Assembly: GCA_937916395.1 (NCBI GenBank)
Contig: CALFTN010000082.1
Location: forward strand, 1-62,624
DNA: 62,624 nucleotides
Direction of reading: 5' to 3'
DNA from: an uncultured Clostridia bacterium
Lineage (GTDB): Bacteria; Bacillota; Clostridia; Oscillospirales; Acutalibacteraceae
The notes under the pieces were generated by a model, which was not told where the DNA came from, ran no database searches, and saw only the letters and a program-made list of their open reading frames with translations. This document shows positions 43,022-51,979 of the stretch, piece after piece. The first letter of the stretch is position 1. Each line of letters begins with the position of its first letter. The translations under genes were made by a program, and so were the position numbers.

Positions 43022-44299
43022 TTAGATACCAACACAATAATTATCTGTTGCATCTGTAATTTTTACTTCAATAATTTTGCCAGAACGCTTTATATTATCG
43101 TAAATTCTTATAGGTGTATAATTTTCTGTATAGCCTTCCGAATAATCGGTTTTATCTGTTTCAAAAAGAACATTTACAGTTTTACCAATTTGCTTTTTTA
43201 AATACTCCTGCCTTGTTTTGTTAGTTATTTCTGTTAATTTCTTAGCACGACTTTCCTTAACTGCATTTGTCAGTTGTTGTAATTTCGCTGCTTTTGTGCC
43301 TTCTCTTACAGAATAGGGGAAAATGTGTGCTTTTTCGAATTTGATTGTTTTTGCAAACTCAACAGTTTCCCAAAATTCTTCTTCTGTTTCTGTTGGGAAT
43401 CCTGTAAGAATATCGGTTGTAATTGTTGCATCAGGAAAAATCTCTCTGAGATTTTCAGTCAAAGTCTTGTATTCATCTGCAGTGTAATGTCTGTTCATTT
43501 TTTTTAGAACAGAGTCTGAACCACTCTGGAGAGAAATATGGAATTGTGGGCAAAGTTTTTTGATTTTTGCAAGTCTTTCAATCATTTCTCTTGTGATGTG
43601 GTCTGGCTCTAAAGAACCTAATCTTACACGTTTAATATTGTCGTATTTTTCAGCAAGCTGTAATGCATCAGGAAGAGAATTTTCAGTGCCTTTGCCATAA
43701 TCAGAAAGATTAATTCCAACAAATACAATTTCTTTGTAGCCGTTGTCATTTAATGATTTTAATTCTTTATCAATATCAGCAAGTGTTTTTGAACGTGAAA
43801 ATCCACGAGCGTAGGGGATAAGGCAGTAAGAACAATATCTGTCACAGCCGTCTTGAATTTTTAAAAAAGCACGTGTGTGACCATCAAATTTAGTAATGCC
43901 GGTGCCTAAGAAAGCATCGTCACGCGAATGACAGATATGAGCGTTTAATGTTGTTTTTCTTTCGAAAAATGTCTGTAGTACATTAACGATATCAGTGTTA
44001 GTTCTGTTTCCCATTAAAATATCAATTTCTGGCAAATCTTTTATAATATCTGGCTCAGCTTGAGAAGCACAGCCTGTTAAAACCATAATAGCATTTTCGT
44101 TGTTCTTTTTAAGTTTTCTAACTGTCTGGCGAACCTTTCTTACGCCTTCAGCAGTAACGGTGCACGAATTCACAATTATTATATCAGCTAAATTGGGTGA
44201 ATTGGTTAAAATATAACCAGCGTTAATTAAAAGCTCACTCATTTCTTGTGATTCATATTGATTAACTTTGCAACCGAATGTTGTGAAATAAACCTTCAT
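43022..44299 (-). CDS. mtaB: tRNA t6A37 methylthiotransferase MtaB
   Basis: A radical-SAM enzyme of the MiaB/RimO superfamily that converts t6A37 to ms2t6A in tRNA. 425 residues: an N-terminal UPF0004 domain with three cluster-binding Cys (FTTFGCKVNQYE, NSCTVTAEG, LTGCASQ), the radical-SAM motif GCDRYCSYCLIPYARG, and a C-terminal TRAM-like domain (~365-425). The GCKVNQYE signature distinguishes the MtaB (YqeV) subgroup from MiaB and RimO. It has its own CAGGAG SD on the minus strand after the terminator of the upstream gene. Confidence 0.94.
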   Translation of the reverse strand: MKVYFTTFGCKVNQYESQEMSELLINAGYILTNSPNLADIIIVNSCTVTAEGVRKVRQTVRKLKKNNENAIMVLTGCASQAEPDIIKDLPEIDILMGNRTNTDIVNVLQTFFERKTTLNAHICHSRDDAFLGTGITKFDGHTRAFLKIQDGCDRYCSYCLIPYARGFSRSKTLADIDKELKSLNDNGYKEIVFVGINLSDYGKGTENSLPDALQLAEKYDNIKRVRLGSLEPDHITREMIERLAKIKKLCPQFHISLQSGSDSVLKKMNRHYTADEYKTLTENLREIFPDATITTDILTGFPTETEEEFWETVEFAKTIKFEKAHIFPYSVREGTKAAKLQQLTNAVKESRAKKLTEITNKTRQEYLKKQIGKTVNVLFETDKTDYSEGYTENYTPIRIYDNIKRSGKIIEVKITDATDNYCVGI

Positions 44300-44310
44300 A
44301 AATTACTCCT

Positions 44311-44346
44311 GAAAAAAATCGTTTCGGAGAAAAACTCCGAAACGAT
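44311..44346 (-). terminator. Terminator of the secreted hydrolase gene
   Basis: Read on the minus strand: a perfect 12-bp stem (44346-44335 with 44329-44318), five-base loop and a seven-T tract (44317-44311). Confidence 0.92.
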
Positions 44347-44377
44347 TATATCATATATTTTAAAATAATGCTACTAC

Positions 44378-46378
44378 TTAAAAAGTTACAGGAACATCAA
44401 TTACAACTTTACTGTCGTTAAGGTCTGAGAAACCATTTGCACCAAATACACCATAAACTGTTTCATCAACGAATTTACAAATGATTTCAAGTGCTTCATC
44501 TGTGCTTGTATCAGCAGGAGGTTCGCCTACGCCAACTCTGCAAAGAGCATATTCAAATCTCTCTAACAAAGCTTTAGCAGAAGTAGGTTCACAGATTGTG
44601 TTTTCAAGATATTCTTCAGCTTCTTTGTAAACAGCTCTGAGTTCTTCAATATCTTCTGCATTGTAAAGAGTTGGGTCTTCTGCATATTCAGCAAATACTC
44701 TATCAGCATCATCAAAGCACCAACGAGTAATATTTCTTGTGTTTCTGTTGCCGTTGAATTGTGGGAATTTATCAGGCATATCAGCAGTTGAATTAATCTG
44801 ATTAGATGCAAGCTTTGCAATAAGCTTAATTACAACGTCGTTTCTACCAACTTCGTGGTGCTGACCTTGGAAGAACCAAACATTATCAGGGAAAAGACAT
44901 GTTGAAACATCAAGGCTTCCGTCAGGAGAAATATATTTAGGGTCTCTTGAAGCGATATATTCTTCTGGAAGTACATCACCAGCTTTAGCATAAGTAGCAC
45001 CGAGAGAAGTAGAGTCGATGTCAATGATAGCGTCACTATTTGTAGTAAGAGAGGATTTCATAGCAGCGAAGAAGCAATAGTCCTGACTACTGTAATCAAG
45101 GTTATAACCACAAACATTATGAACGAGTGCACCTTGTTTAGTTAATTTTACAAGATTATCTTTAAGATTAAGTCTTGCTTGTTGGAAGTGCTCAATTGTT
45201 GCATAAAGTCTTGAGTATTCAGGGTCATTTTTAATATAACTGTATTTTTCAATTACATCGTCATATCTATCCTTTGGAATCATAGCCCAGAATTGAGGAC
45301 AGTTAAGCATCAATGTATCAAGAATACCATCAACTGCTGCAGTAAGGATAGCTTCAATAACTGAACGAGGGAAAATCTTAAGTGCAACATTTATAAGGTG
45401 ACCTAAGGTTGCGTAGCCATTCATTTCCTTCATAACCATTGGTAAGAATTCTTGGAAGAAGAATTCGTCTTCAATGTTAAAGTTTCTCATATAGAAGTCA
45501 CCCATAACATCAGTACCATCAAGGCATGAAACTACGTTAAGAACTTTGTTAATGTCAGGGTAATTTGTGTTTTTGTAAAGCTCAAGATAAGCTGTAAGAA
45601 TTGTACCACCAAGTGAGATTGTAACAATGTTAACCTTATCCTTACCTGTCTGCTCTTTAACCATCTGAATATAAGAATCAAGCTTTGCGGCAGAAATAAA
45701 TGGGTCAGAAATAAGTGGGAATGTGAAGAAGTAAAGATTATCTTCGCCACCGATTTCATCAACAACAGATTTCATAGGAATCATTCTATAAAAATAGTCT
45801 CTGTCATCCTGATTCATTTCAGAGATTGGATATTCATAAGTGATTGTTTGAAGATTTTGTTTTGCTTTACCATCGACACCCGATGCCTGAATAGAAAAAA
45901 CCTGAGTTACAGTGTCATAAATTGCATCTGAAAGACCAACGTCTGCCTGTGCAATAAGTGATGTAACAAGTGGACCAGCAACAGTACCAGCTAAAACACC
46001 TGGGAGAGTTGAAGAGTCGATAATGAGAAGACCACCTGAAAGCTCTTCACCATTGCTGTTTTTAGCAGGCTCGCCATTTTCATCTGCAAGGTAAGAAATT
46101 GATTGGCTGATACCAGGAATAATAATGGTAGGTGCAATATCATTACCAGAAGCATTATGCTTTTCAGGTTCTGTTATATTTGAGAAAGCACTACCTGAAG
46201 TTTTTATGAGGTCAATAAAGTCATCAACACTGTTGACGCTCATATAGGTAGAAGTTGAAACACTACCGAGATTTGGGTTGAGATAACTTGCAATTGCAAA
46301 TACACCCGCAGTCATAGCCGAAAAAACGAAAGTGGATGCAAGAAGAAAAGCAAGAACTCTTTTGGTTGTCTTTTTCAT
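44378..46378 (-). CDS. Large secreted putative alpha/beta hydrolase
   Basis: A 666-residue exported protein with a typical Sec signal peptide (~1-29; KKTTKRVLAFLLASTFVFSAMTAG region). No lipobox, LPxTG or surface-layer motif is visible, so it is probably released. TIIIPGI (~84-90) resembles the oxyanion-hole strand of lipases, and VNIVTISLGGTI (Ser255) looks like the nucleophile elbow, though the usual first Gly of GxSxG is Thr. FFQGQHHEVG near ~505-515 could carry the catalytic His. The rest is unfamiliar; the C-terminal ~150 residues look like a helical module. It resembles distantly the LCAT/lipase superfamily. It is a single-gene unit with a GGAGG SD and a strong terminator. Confidence 0.7.
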   Translation of the reverse strand: MKKTTKRVLAFLLASTFVFSAMTAGVFAIASYLNPNLGSVSTSTYMSVNSVDDFIDLIKTSGSAFSNITEPEKHNASGNDIAPTIIIPGISQSISYLADENGEPAKNSNGEELSGGLLIIDSSTLPGVLAGTVAGPLVTSLIAQADVGLSDAIYDTVTQVFSIQASGVDGKAKQNLQTITYEYPISEMNQDDRDYFYRMIPMKSVVDEIGGEDNLYFFTFPLISDPFISAAKLDSYIQMVKEQTGKDKVNIVTISLGGTILTAYLELYKNTNYPDINKVLNVVSCLDGTDVMGDFYMRNFNIEDEFFFQEFLPMVMKEMNGYATLGHLINVALKIFPRSVIEAILTAAVDGILDTLMLNCPQFWAMIPKDRYDDVIEKYSYIKNDPEYSRLYATIEHFQQARLNLKDNLVKLTKQGALVHNVCGYNLDYSSQDYCFFAAMKSSLTTNSDAIIDIDSTSLGATYAKAGDVLPEEYIASRDPKYISPDGSLDVSTCLFPDNVWFFQGQHHEVGRNDVVIKLIAKLASNQINSTADMPDKFPQFNGNRNTRNITRWCFDDADRVFAEYAEDPTLYNAEDIEELRAVYKEAEEYLENTICEPTSAKALLERFEYALCRVGVGEPPADTSTDEALEIICKFVDETVYGVFGANGFSDLNDSKVVIDVPVTF

Positions 46379-46496
46379 TGAAAAAGTCCTCCTTACTTAA
46401 TATACAATATAATACATAATAAAATATAACATATTTTCTAAAATTTAGCAAGGAAAAGTGAAGTTAAAATTGTATAAAATCTATTGTGAATTTTTG

Positions 46497-46525
46497 TTGA
46501 CTTTAGACGAAAAAAATCATATAAT
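46497..46525 (+). promoter_or_regulatory. Promoter of the prepilin peptidase gene
   Basis: TTGACT (46497-46502), a 17-bp spacer and TATAAT (46520-46525), about 70 bp before the ATG at 46597. The remaining divergent region (46379-46496) is very AT-rich, and I saw no other clear signal. Confidence 0.82.
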
Positions 46526-46596
46526 AAACTTAAAGAACCATACACAGTTCCTACACACTTATTAAAAAACATTTGAAAGGGGTTAACCTTAGTATT

Positions 46597-47403
46597 ATGA
46601 CGTTTTTTACTGCATACATAGCAACGCTTGTTTTTATTTTTGGCACACTTATCGGTAGTTTTCTTAATGTACTTATTTATCGTTTGCCAATAGGTCTTGA
46701 TTTTGTAAAAACTAACTCTATGTGTACATCTTGCAAACATAGATTGCACTGGTATGATTTATTTCCACTTTTTAGTTGGTTGTTTTTAGGTGGTAAATGT
46801 CGTTATTGCAAAGCAAGAATTTCGGCTCAGTATCCGATTGTTGAGGCGCTCAACGCCATTCTTTATGTGCTTATCTATTTGTTTTTATGTGGTGGTAACG
46901 GTATCGATGGACTTAATTTAAAATTACTTGGATATATGGTAGTTGCTTCTTGCTTAATAGTTACAGCCTGGATTGATTTTAAACATCAGATTATCCCAGA
47001 TTCAATGTGGATTTCTATTTTTGTTGGTGGAATTTTTATTGTAATTGACGCTGTGATTAGCGGTGAATTTTCAAAGGAATATATAATTTCAAAATTAATA
47101 GGGCTTTTTACAATTTCTGGTTTATTCCTTATTGTTGGACTTCTTTCTGGTGGCAGAGCTATGGGTGGCGGAGATGTGAAGTTAATGGCAGCTGCAGGTT
47201 TTGTGCTTGGGTGGAAAGCTGTAATTGTTTCATTATTTTTTGGTGCATTTTCAGGTGTTTTATTCGCAATCGGAAGAAAGATAATTTTAAAAAAAGAAAT
47301 GCGTGGTGTTATTCCGTTTGGTCCTTTTTTAGCAATTGGAATTATGTTAGCCGCGTTTGTTGGTGAAAAAATCTTTAATATGTATCTTGATATGTTTATA
47401 TGA
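46597..47403 (+). CDS. Prepilin peptidase (A24 family, PilD/GspO-like)
   Basis: A 268-residue multi-pass membrane aspartic protease that cleaves, and often N-methylates, type IV prepilins. The N-terminal domain reads FGTLIGSFLNVLIYRLP, with two CxxC motifs (CTSC, CRYC) that bind zinc in bifunctional members. The A24 active-site motif is GGGDVK, and the first catalytic Asp is in TAWIDFKHQIIPD. The start is uncertain: AAAGGGG lies about 14 nt before the ATG at 46597. No pilin, pilus ATPase or competence genes are nearby, so it acts on substrates encoded elsewhere. Confidence 0.92.
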   Translation: MTFFTAYIATLVFIFGTLIGSFLNVLIYRLPIGLDFVKTNSMCTSCKHRLHWYDLFPLFSWLFLGGKCRYCKARISAQYPIVEALNAILYVLIYLFLCGGNGIDGLNLKLLGYMVVASCLIVTAWIDFKHQIIPDSMWISIFVGGIFIVIDAVISGEFSKEYIISKLIGLFTISGLFLIVGLLSGGRAMGGGDVKLMAAAGFVLGWKAVIVSLFFGAFSGVLFAIGRKIILKKEMRGVIPFGPFLAIGIMLAAFVGEKIFNMYLDMFI

Positions 47404-47447
47404 CATTAAATAAATCTTTCGTGCATATTATTATGTGGGTGAGATTT

Positions 47448-47942
47448 ATGTTTGTTTTATCAATTTCTTCAAAAAAAATAAGAACAGTTGTTGCGGTTTT
47501 ATTGCTTGTTGTTTTAGCTGGGGTTTGTACTGCGGTTTCACGTGTTCAATTAAAAAAGATGAGCGTGCAATCAGTTGAAAATAAATCCACTTCAATTAAT
47601 TTTAAAGCCGAAAATAATCAGGAACGTCTGAAGTTTATTTCACAATTTGGCTGGGATGTTGAAACTGAGCCTGTTGAAGTCAGTGAAGTAATAATACCAC
47701 AAGAATTTGATGATGTTTACAATAATTACAATGAAATACAACTCAGACAGAATTGTGATTTGCGTGATTATTCAGGTGAACGTGTCAAGAGATGGACTTA
47801 TGTAATAAAAAATTATCCTGGTTATTCAGAAAAGGATACTTGCATACGTATTAATTTGCTTATTTTTGATGGGATGGTAATTGGTGGCGATGTTTCGTCA
47901 ACAGAGCTTTCTGGGTTTATGCATACATTTAGAAAAGAGTAG
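47448..47942 (+). CDS. DUF4830-like membrane-anchored protein
   Basis: A ~164-residue protein with one N-terminal membrane helix (~11-30) and an external domain beginning ERLKFISQFGWDVETEPVEVSEVIIP, which matches the DUF4830 pattern found in Ruminococcaceae and relatives. The ATG at 47448 follows GGGTGAG (spacing short, 4 nt); an earlier ATG at 47400 overlaps the prepilin peptidase stop and cannot be excluded. Function unknown. rsuA follows after 5 bp, so it is part of a pilD-DUF4830-rsuA unit. Confidence 0.7.
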   Translation: MFVLSISSKKIRTVVAVLLLVVLAGVCTAVSRVQLKKMSVQSVENKSTSINFKAENNQERLKFISQFGWDVETEPVEVSEVIIPQEFDDVYNNYNEIQLRQNCDLRDYSGERVKRWTYVIKNYPGYSEKDTCIRINLLIFDGMVIGGDVSSTELSGFMHTFRKE

Positions 47943-47947
47943 AAAAT

Positions 47948-48685
47948 ATGAGTAAAGAAAGATTAGATAAAATTATTGCTTCATCTGGGCTTTCTACAAG
48001 AAGTGAAGTAAAAAATTTAATTAAAAAGGGTTTAGTTAGAGTTAATGGCACTGTTGTTACAGATAGTGCCATTAAATTTGATTGTGATACCGATGATATT
48101 GTAGTGGATGGAAAACCATTAAAAAAAGGTAAATTTGTTTATATTATGCTCAACAAACCTAAAGGGGTTGTCAGTGCTACTAACGATAATAAGGATTTGA
48201 CTGTTGTTGATATTTTGCCAGAGGAATTAAAGCGTAAAAATCTTTTTCCAGCCGGAAGGTTGGACAAGGATACAACTGGTTTTTGTCTTATAACAGATGA
48301 TGGCGATTTTGCACACAATATTTTAGCACCAAACAGACATGTAACCAAAACATATATTGCAGAGCTTGATAAAGATATAGACTACGAAAAAGGTAAAAAA
48401 GCTTTTTATAATGGTGTAGTTTTAAATGATGGTACGGTGTTACTTTCTGCAGATTTAGAAAAACTAGAAAACGGTGATATACCAACTTATAAGGTGGTTA
48501 TAAAAGAGGGGAAGTACCATCAGGTAAAAAGAATGTTTCAGTCCCTTGGTTCTACAGTTACCGAACTTAAAAGAATAAAAATCGGTAATTTAGAATTGGA
48601 TGAGAATTTGGAAAGTGGCGAAGCACGCTTCCTTACTGAAATGGAATTGTCAAAAATTACTGAAAAAACACATAATATAGTGTGA
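47948..48685 (+). CDS. 16S rRNA pseudouridine synthase, RsuA type
   Basis: A 245-residue RsuA-family enzyme forming pseudouridine in 16S rRNA (position 516 in E. coli). An N-terminal S4 domain (RLDKIIASSGLSTRSEVKNLIKKG) precedes the catalytic domain with Asp in GRLDKDTTGFCLITDDG and the C-terminal KEGKYHQVKRMF motif. The GRLDKDT form and KYHQVKR favour RsuA over RluB. It ends the pilD-DUF4830-rsuA unit; a 226-bp AT-rich gap follows. Confidence 0.9.
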   Translation: MSKERLDKIIASSGLSTRSEVKNLIKKGLVRVNGTVVTDSAIKFDCDTDDIVVDGKPLKKGKFVYIMLNKPKGVVSATNDNKDLTVVDILPEELKRKNLFPAGRLDKDTTGFCLITDDGDFAHNILAPNRHVTKTYIAELDKDIDYEKGKKAFYNGVVLNDGTVLLSADLEKLENGDIPTYKVVIKEGKYHQVKRMFQSLGSTVTELKRIKIGNLELDENLESGEARFLTEMELSKITEKTHNIV

Positions 48686-48829
48686 AATCTGTTTTTTGTT
48701 GGTTTATTTGGTAATTTTTACTATATGATTTTTATTGTATTTCTATGTGCAATTTTCAATTATTTTTGTCATTTTTTAGCATAAAATTAACATTTTGCAT
48801 AAAAAATGAAGAAATTTTCTAAAAAACAC

Positions 48830-48858
48830 TTGCAATTTTTGTTAAAGTTGTGTATTAT
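48830..48858 (+). promoter_or_regulatory. Promoter of the PucR-type regulator gene
   Basis: TTGCAA (48830-48835), a 17-bp spacer and TATTAT (48853-48858), about 54 bp before the ATG at 48912. The rest of the 226-bp gap is AT-rich with no clear terminator for rsuA. Confidence 0.65.
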
Positions 48859-48911
48859 GTATAATTGTTAAATGGTCATTTTGTTCAAAATCTTTTTTGG
48901 AGGTAAATTAA

Positions 48912-49997
48912 ATGTCCAACAGATTATTTCAAAGTGTAATTCATCAGATGAGAGAAGCTGTTGATAAAACTATTGGTGTTATCGACGAAACTGGTGCTGT
49001 TATTTCTTGTAGCGATTTAAGCAAAATCGGTGAAGTAAGAAATGTAAATACGAGTGCTATTTTTTCATCAAATGCACCTGTAGCTTTTGATAACTGTACA
49101 TATCAGAGCTTTGGCACTCATGTTCATCCTGAGTGTGCAGCTTTCATTGAAGGTAATGATGAAGTGTCTAAAGGTTATCTTGCTATGCTCTGTGTTTCTC
49201 TCTCAAGCATTAAGCAATATTATGATGAAAAATACGACCGTAGTAACTTTGTAAAAAACATTATCCTTGATAATATCTTGCCAGGTGATATTTACTTAAA
49301 GGCAAGGGAACTCCATTTTAATAACGAAGCTTCAAGGGTTGTTATTCTTATCAGACTTCTTGATAAAAATGATGTTTTTGTTTACGATGTTATTCAAAAC
49401 CTCTTCCCAGATAAATCAAAGGACTTCGTTATTAATATAAGCGAAAGTGATATTGCACTTGTTAAAGAAGTTAAGAGTGATATTGATAGCAAAGACTTAG
49501 AAAAGCTTGCTCGTTCAATTTCTGATGCTCTTACTTCAGAGTTTTATACACATTCTCTTATCAGCATTGGTACGACTGTCACAGGTGTTAAAGAGCTTGC
49601 TCGTTCATTTAAAGAAGCTCAGGTTGCACTTGAGGTTGGTAAGGTGTTTGATACTGAAAGAAATATTGTAAGCTATGAGCATCTTGGTATTGCAAGACTT
49701 ATTTATCAGCTTCCAACAACTCTTTGTGAAATGTTCTTAAAAGAGATTTTTAAAGTTGGTTCTATTGAAACTCTTGATCAGGAAACATTGTTCACAATCC
49801 AGAGATTCTTTGAGAATAATCTTAATGTTTCTGAAACATCGAGAAAACTCTTTGTTCACCGTAATACTCTTGTTTATAGACTTGAAAAAATCAAGAAGCT
49901 TACTGGTCTTGATTTGCGCGAGTTTGATGATGCAATTGTGTTTAAAGTTGCTCTTATGGTTAAGAAATATCTCGATGCAAATCCAATCAAATATTAA
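48912..49997 (+). CDS. PucR/CdaR-family transcriptional regulator
   Basis: A 361-residue regulator. The C-terminal ~60 residues are the PucR helix-turn-helix (FFENNLNVSETSRKLFVHRNTLVYRLEKIKKLTGLDLREFDDAIVFKVAL), a nearly perfect family match. The middle part is GGDEF-like without catalytic motifs (SIGTTVTGVKELARSFKEAQVAL), and the N-terminal ~130 residues resemble a small sensory domain of sugar-diacid regulators (IGVIDETGAVISCSD). The target is unknown. It stands alone before ftsE, with its own promoter and a GGAGG SD. It could regulate the adjacent ftsEX promoter, which carries inverted repeats. Confidence 0.88.
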   Translation: MSNRLFQSVIHQMREAVDKTIGVIDETGAVISCSDLSKIGEVRNVNTSAIFSSNAPVAFDNCTYQSFGTHVHPECAAFIEGNDEVSKGYLAMLCVSLSSIKQYYDEKYDRSNFVKNIILDNILPGDIYLKARELHFNNEASRVVILIRLLDKNDVFVYDVIQNLFPDKSKDFVINISESDIALVKEVKSDIDSKDLEKLARSISDALTSEFYTHSLISIGTTVTGVKELARSFKEAQVALEVGKVFDTERNIVSYEHLGIARLIYQLPTTLCEMFLKEIFKVGSIETLDQETLFTIQRFFENNLNVSETSRKLFVHRNTLVYRLEKIKKLTGLDLREFDDAIVFKVALMVKKYLDANPIKY

Positions 49998-50061
49998 GTT
50001 TGCATAAATTAATTTGTATAAATAAATAATAAATTGTTAATAAAAAATAAATTTAGCACAT

Positions 50062-50105
50062 TTTGTTACAAAGGGGTTACATTTTGTAATAAAGTGTGCT
50101 ATAAT
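50062..50105 (+). promoter_or_regulatory. ftsEX promoter with overlapping inverted repeats (possible operator)
   Basis: TTACAT (50077-50082), 17 bp, TATAAT (50100-50105) form a promoter with a weak -35. Two inverted repeats lie on it: TTTGT-T-ACAAA (50062-50072) and TTACA-TTT-TGTAA (50077-50089), the latter covering the -35. This layout suits a DNA-binding regulator. Confidence 0.6.
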
Positions 50106-50174
50106 TACATTATGTTGTGTTTTGCAACGTTTATTGTTATAATGTGGAATTTAAAAGAAAATGGGTGTTGAAAT

Positions 50175-51068
50175 TTGATAGAATTCAGAAATGTTTCTAA
50201 AGTCTACGAAGATACACACACAAAAGCACTTTCTAATCTTAATATAAGAATTGATGATGGCGAATTTGTTTTTGTTGTTGGTGCATCTGGTGCTGGTAAG
50301 AGTACATTTTTAAAATTAATGATGCGCGAAGAGGTTCCGTCTTCTGGTCGTGTAAATATTAATGGTTATGACCTTAATGGTCTCAGAAAAAAAGATGTTC
50401 CTTATTTCAGAAGAACTCTCGGTATTGTTTTTCAGGATTTCCGTTTGATTCCATCTATGAATGTTTACGATAACATTGCTTATGCGATGCGCGTTATTGG
50501 TGCGAGAGAGGCAGAAATCAGAAAAAGAGTTCCATATCTTTTGGGTCTCGTTGGTCTTAATTCAAAAGCACGTTCTTTTCCTAACCAACTTTCTGGTGGT
50601 GAGCAACAACGTGTTGCACTCGCACGTGCCCTTGCAAACAATGCAAGTATGATTATTGCCGATGAGCCTACTGGTAATATTGACCCTAGGATGTCTTATG
50701 ATATTGTCAATCTTCTTAATCATATCAACTCTGATGGTACAACAGTAATTATGGTTACTCATGACTATCATCTTGTTAAAACTTTTAATCATAGGGTTAT
50801 TACTATAATGAACGGTGAGGTTGTTTCAGATTATCCGGATGCTTCTCATATTGATGTTGAACCATATCGTTTTGATACTCCGGAAGATGAGGTTGGCACT
50901 TATTATTCAGATGACACTACTGTGGATTTTGATTATCTTATGAAAACTTATGGTGTCGAAACAATTGAGGCAAAAGACGAAAATCCTTTTGTGGATGTTC
51001 CTACAGAGCCCAGAAATTATCGTCCTACCGATACTTATTCAATTTTGAGAGGGGAGGATGACCAATGA
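50175..51068 (+). CDS. ftsE: Cell division ATP-binding protein FtsE, with C-terminal extension
   Basis: The ATPase of the FtsEX complex that drives extracellular peptidoglycan hydrolases during division or elongation. Walker A GASGAGKST (36-44), signature LSGGEQQ (~139-145), Walker B MIIADEP (~159-165) and H-loop His196 are intact. The protein is 297 residues; typical FtsE is near 228. The extra C-terminal ~70 residues are acidic and Tyr/Asp-rich (for example DTTVDFDYLMKTYGVE) and look disordered. The TTG at 50175 is chosen by homology; the SD is weak. ftsX overlaps by 4 nt. Confidence 0.93.
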   Translation: MIEFRNVSKVYEDTHTKALSNLNIRIDDGEFVFVVGASGAGKSTFLKLMMREEVPSSGRVNINGYDLNGLRKKDVPYFRRTLGIVFQDFRLIPSMNVYDNIAYAMRVIGAREAEIRKRVPYLLGLVGLNSKARSFPNQLSGGEQQRVALARALANNASMIIADEPTGNIDPRMSYDIVNLLNHINSDGTTVIMVTHDYHLVKTFNHRVITIMNGEVVSDYPDASHIDVEPYRFDTPEDEVGTYYSDDTTVDFDYLMKTYGVETIEAKDENPFVDVPTEPRNYRPTDTYSILRGEDDQ

Positions 51069-51979
51069 AAGGTTTCAGATTAGGTTATTTAACCAGAGAG
51101 GGCTTCAAAAACATTTGGGTTAATCGTTTTCTCTCAGTTGCAACTATATTAGTTTTAGTTGCTTGTCTTATTATTGTTGGTACGGGTTCTCTTATTTTCC
51201 TTAACATTAATTCACTTCTTGATATTATTGAAGGTCAGAATATTGTTATGGTTTATGTTGAAGATGAGGCAACCGATTACGAAACTGAGTCGTTAGGGTT
51301 ACAGCTTCAGAATATGAGCAACATCAAAAATGTTGAGTTCGTTCCACGTGAAGATGCATTTGAAAAACAAAAAGAACAATTTGGTGAAAATGCAGCACTT
51401 TTAGATGGTCTTTCACCAGAAATTCTTCCTGATGCTTATAAAGTTACTGTTGATGACCTTTCTTTATTTGATAGCACAGTTGATAAAATCAAAAAACTTG
51501 AATCTGTGTTACAGGTTCGTGAAAATAGTGACCTTGCCAATAAAGTTGAAACTGTCAGAAATGCTGTTTCATATATGAGTTTGGGCATTATTGCAATTCT
51601 TTTCTTTGTGTCAATGTTCATTGTTTCAAATACAATAAGAATTACTATCTACAACAGACGACTTGAGATAAGCATTATGAAGGCTGTTGGTGCGACAAAT
51701 TCATTTATTCGTTGGCCATTCCTTGTTGAGGGTATGCTTTTGGGTCTTATTTCTGCTGTTATTTCTTTAGCTTTAGAATATTTAGTGTATTCTGTTGCTC
51801 TTATCTGGTTCAGCGATATAATGGCACTCTTAGGTGGAAAACCTGTAGAATTCCTTGATTACATCTGGTTCTTCCTTGCGGTATTTGGGTTTATTGGTGT
51901 TGTAATTGGTACGACCGGTAGCCTTATTTCTCTTAATAAATATTTAAAGGAGCACAACAATGTTGTCGAGAATGACTAA
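51065..51979 (+). CDS. ftsX: Cell division protein FtsX
   Basis: The membrane partner of FtsE. 304 residues with four membrane helices: one near the N-terminus (~20-45), an extracytoplasmic loop of about 130 residues that contacts the hydrolase, and three helices from ~170 to the end (IIAILFFVSMFIVSNTI, LVEGMLLGLISAVISLALE, FFLAVFGFIGVVIG). ERxE-type coupling residues (RRLEISIMKAVGATNSFIRWPFLVEG) are present. It overlaps ftsE by 4 nt and the M23 peptidase gene by 20 nt, marking a functional set. Confidence 0.94.
   Translation: MKGFRLGYLTREGFKNIWVNRFLSVATILVLVACLIIVGTGSLIFLNINSLLDIIEGQNIVMVYVEDEATDYETESLGLQLQNMSNIKNVEFVPREDAFEKQKEQFGENAALLDGLSPEILPDAYKVTVDDLSLFDSTVDKIKKLESVLQVRENSDLANKVETVRNAVSYMSLGIIAILFFVSMFIVSNTIRITIYNRRLEISIMKAVGATNSFIRWPFLVEGMLLGLISAVISLALEYLVYSVALIWFSDIMALLGGKPVEFLDYIWFFLAVFGFIGVVIGTTGSLISLNKYLKEHNNVVEND

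Noticed and set aside
48686..48829. Small RNA or terminator in the gap after rsuA
   Set aside because: The stretch is AT-rich with only weak, short complementarities and no T-tract hairpin.
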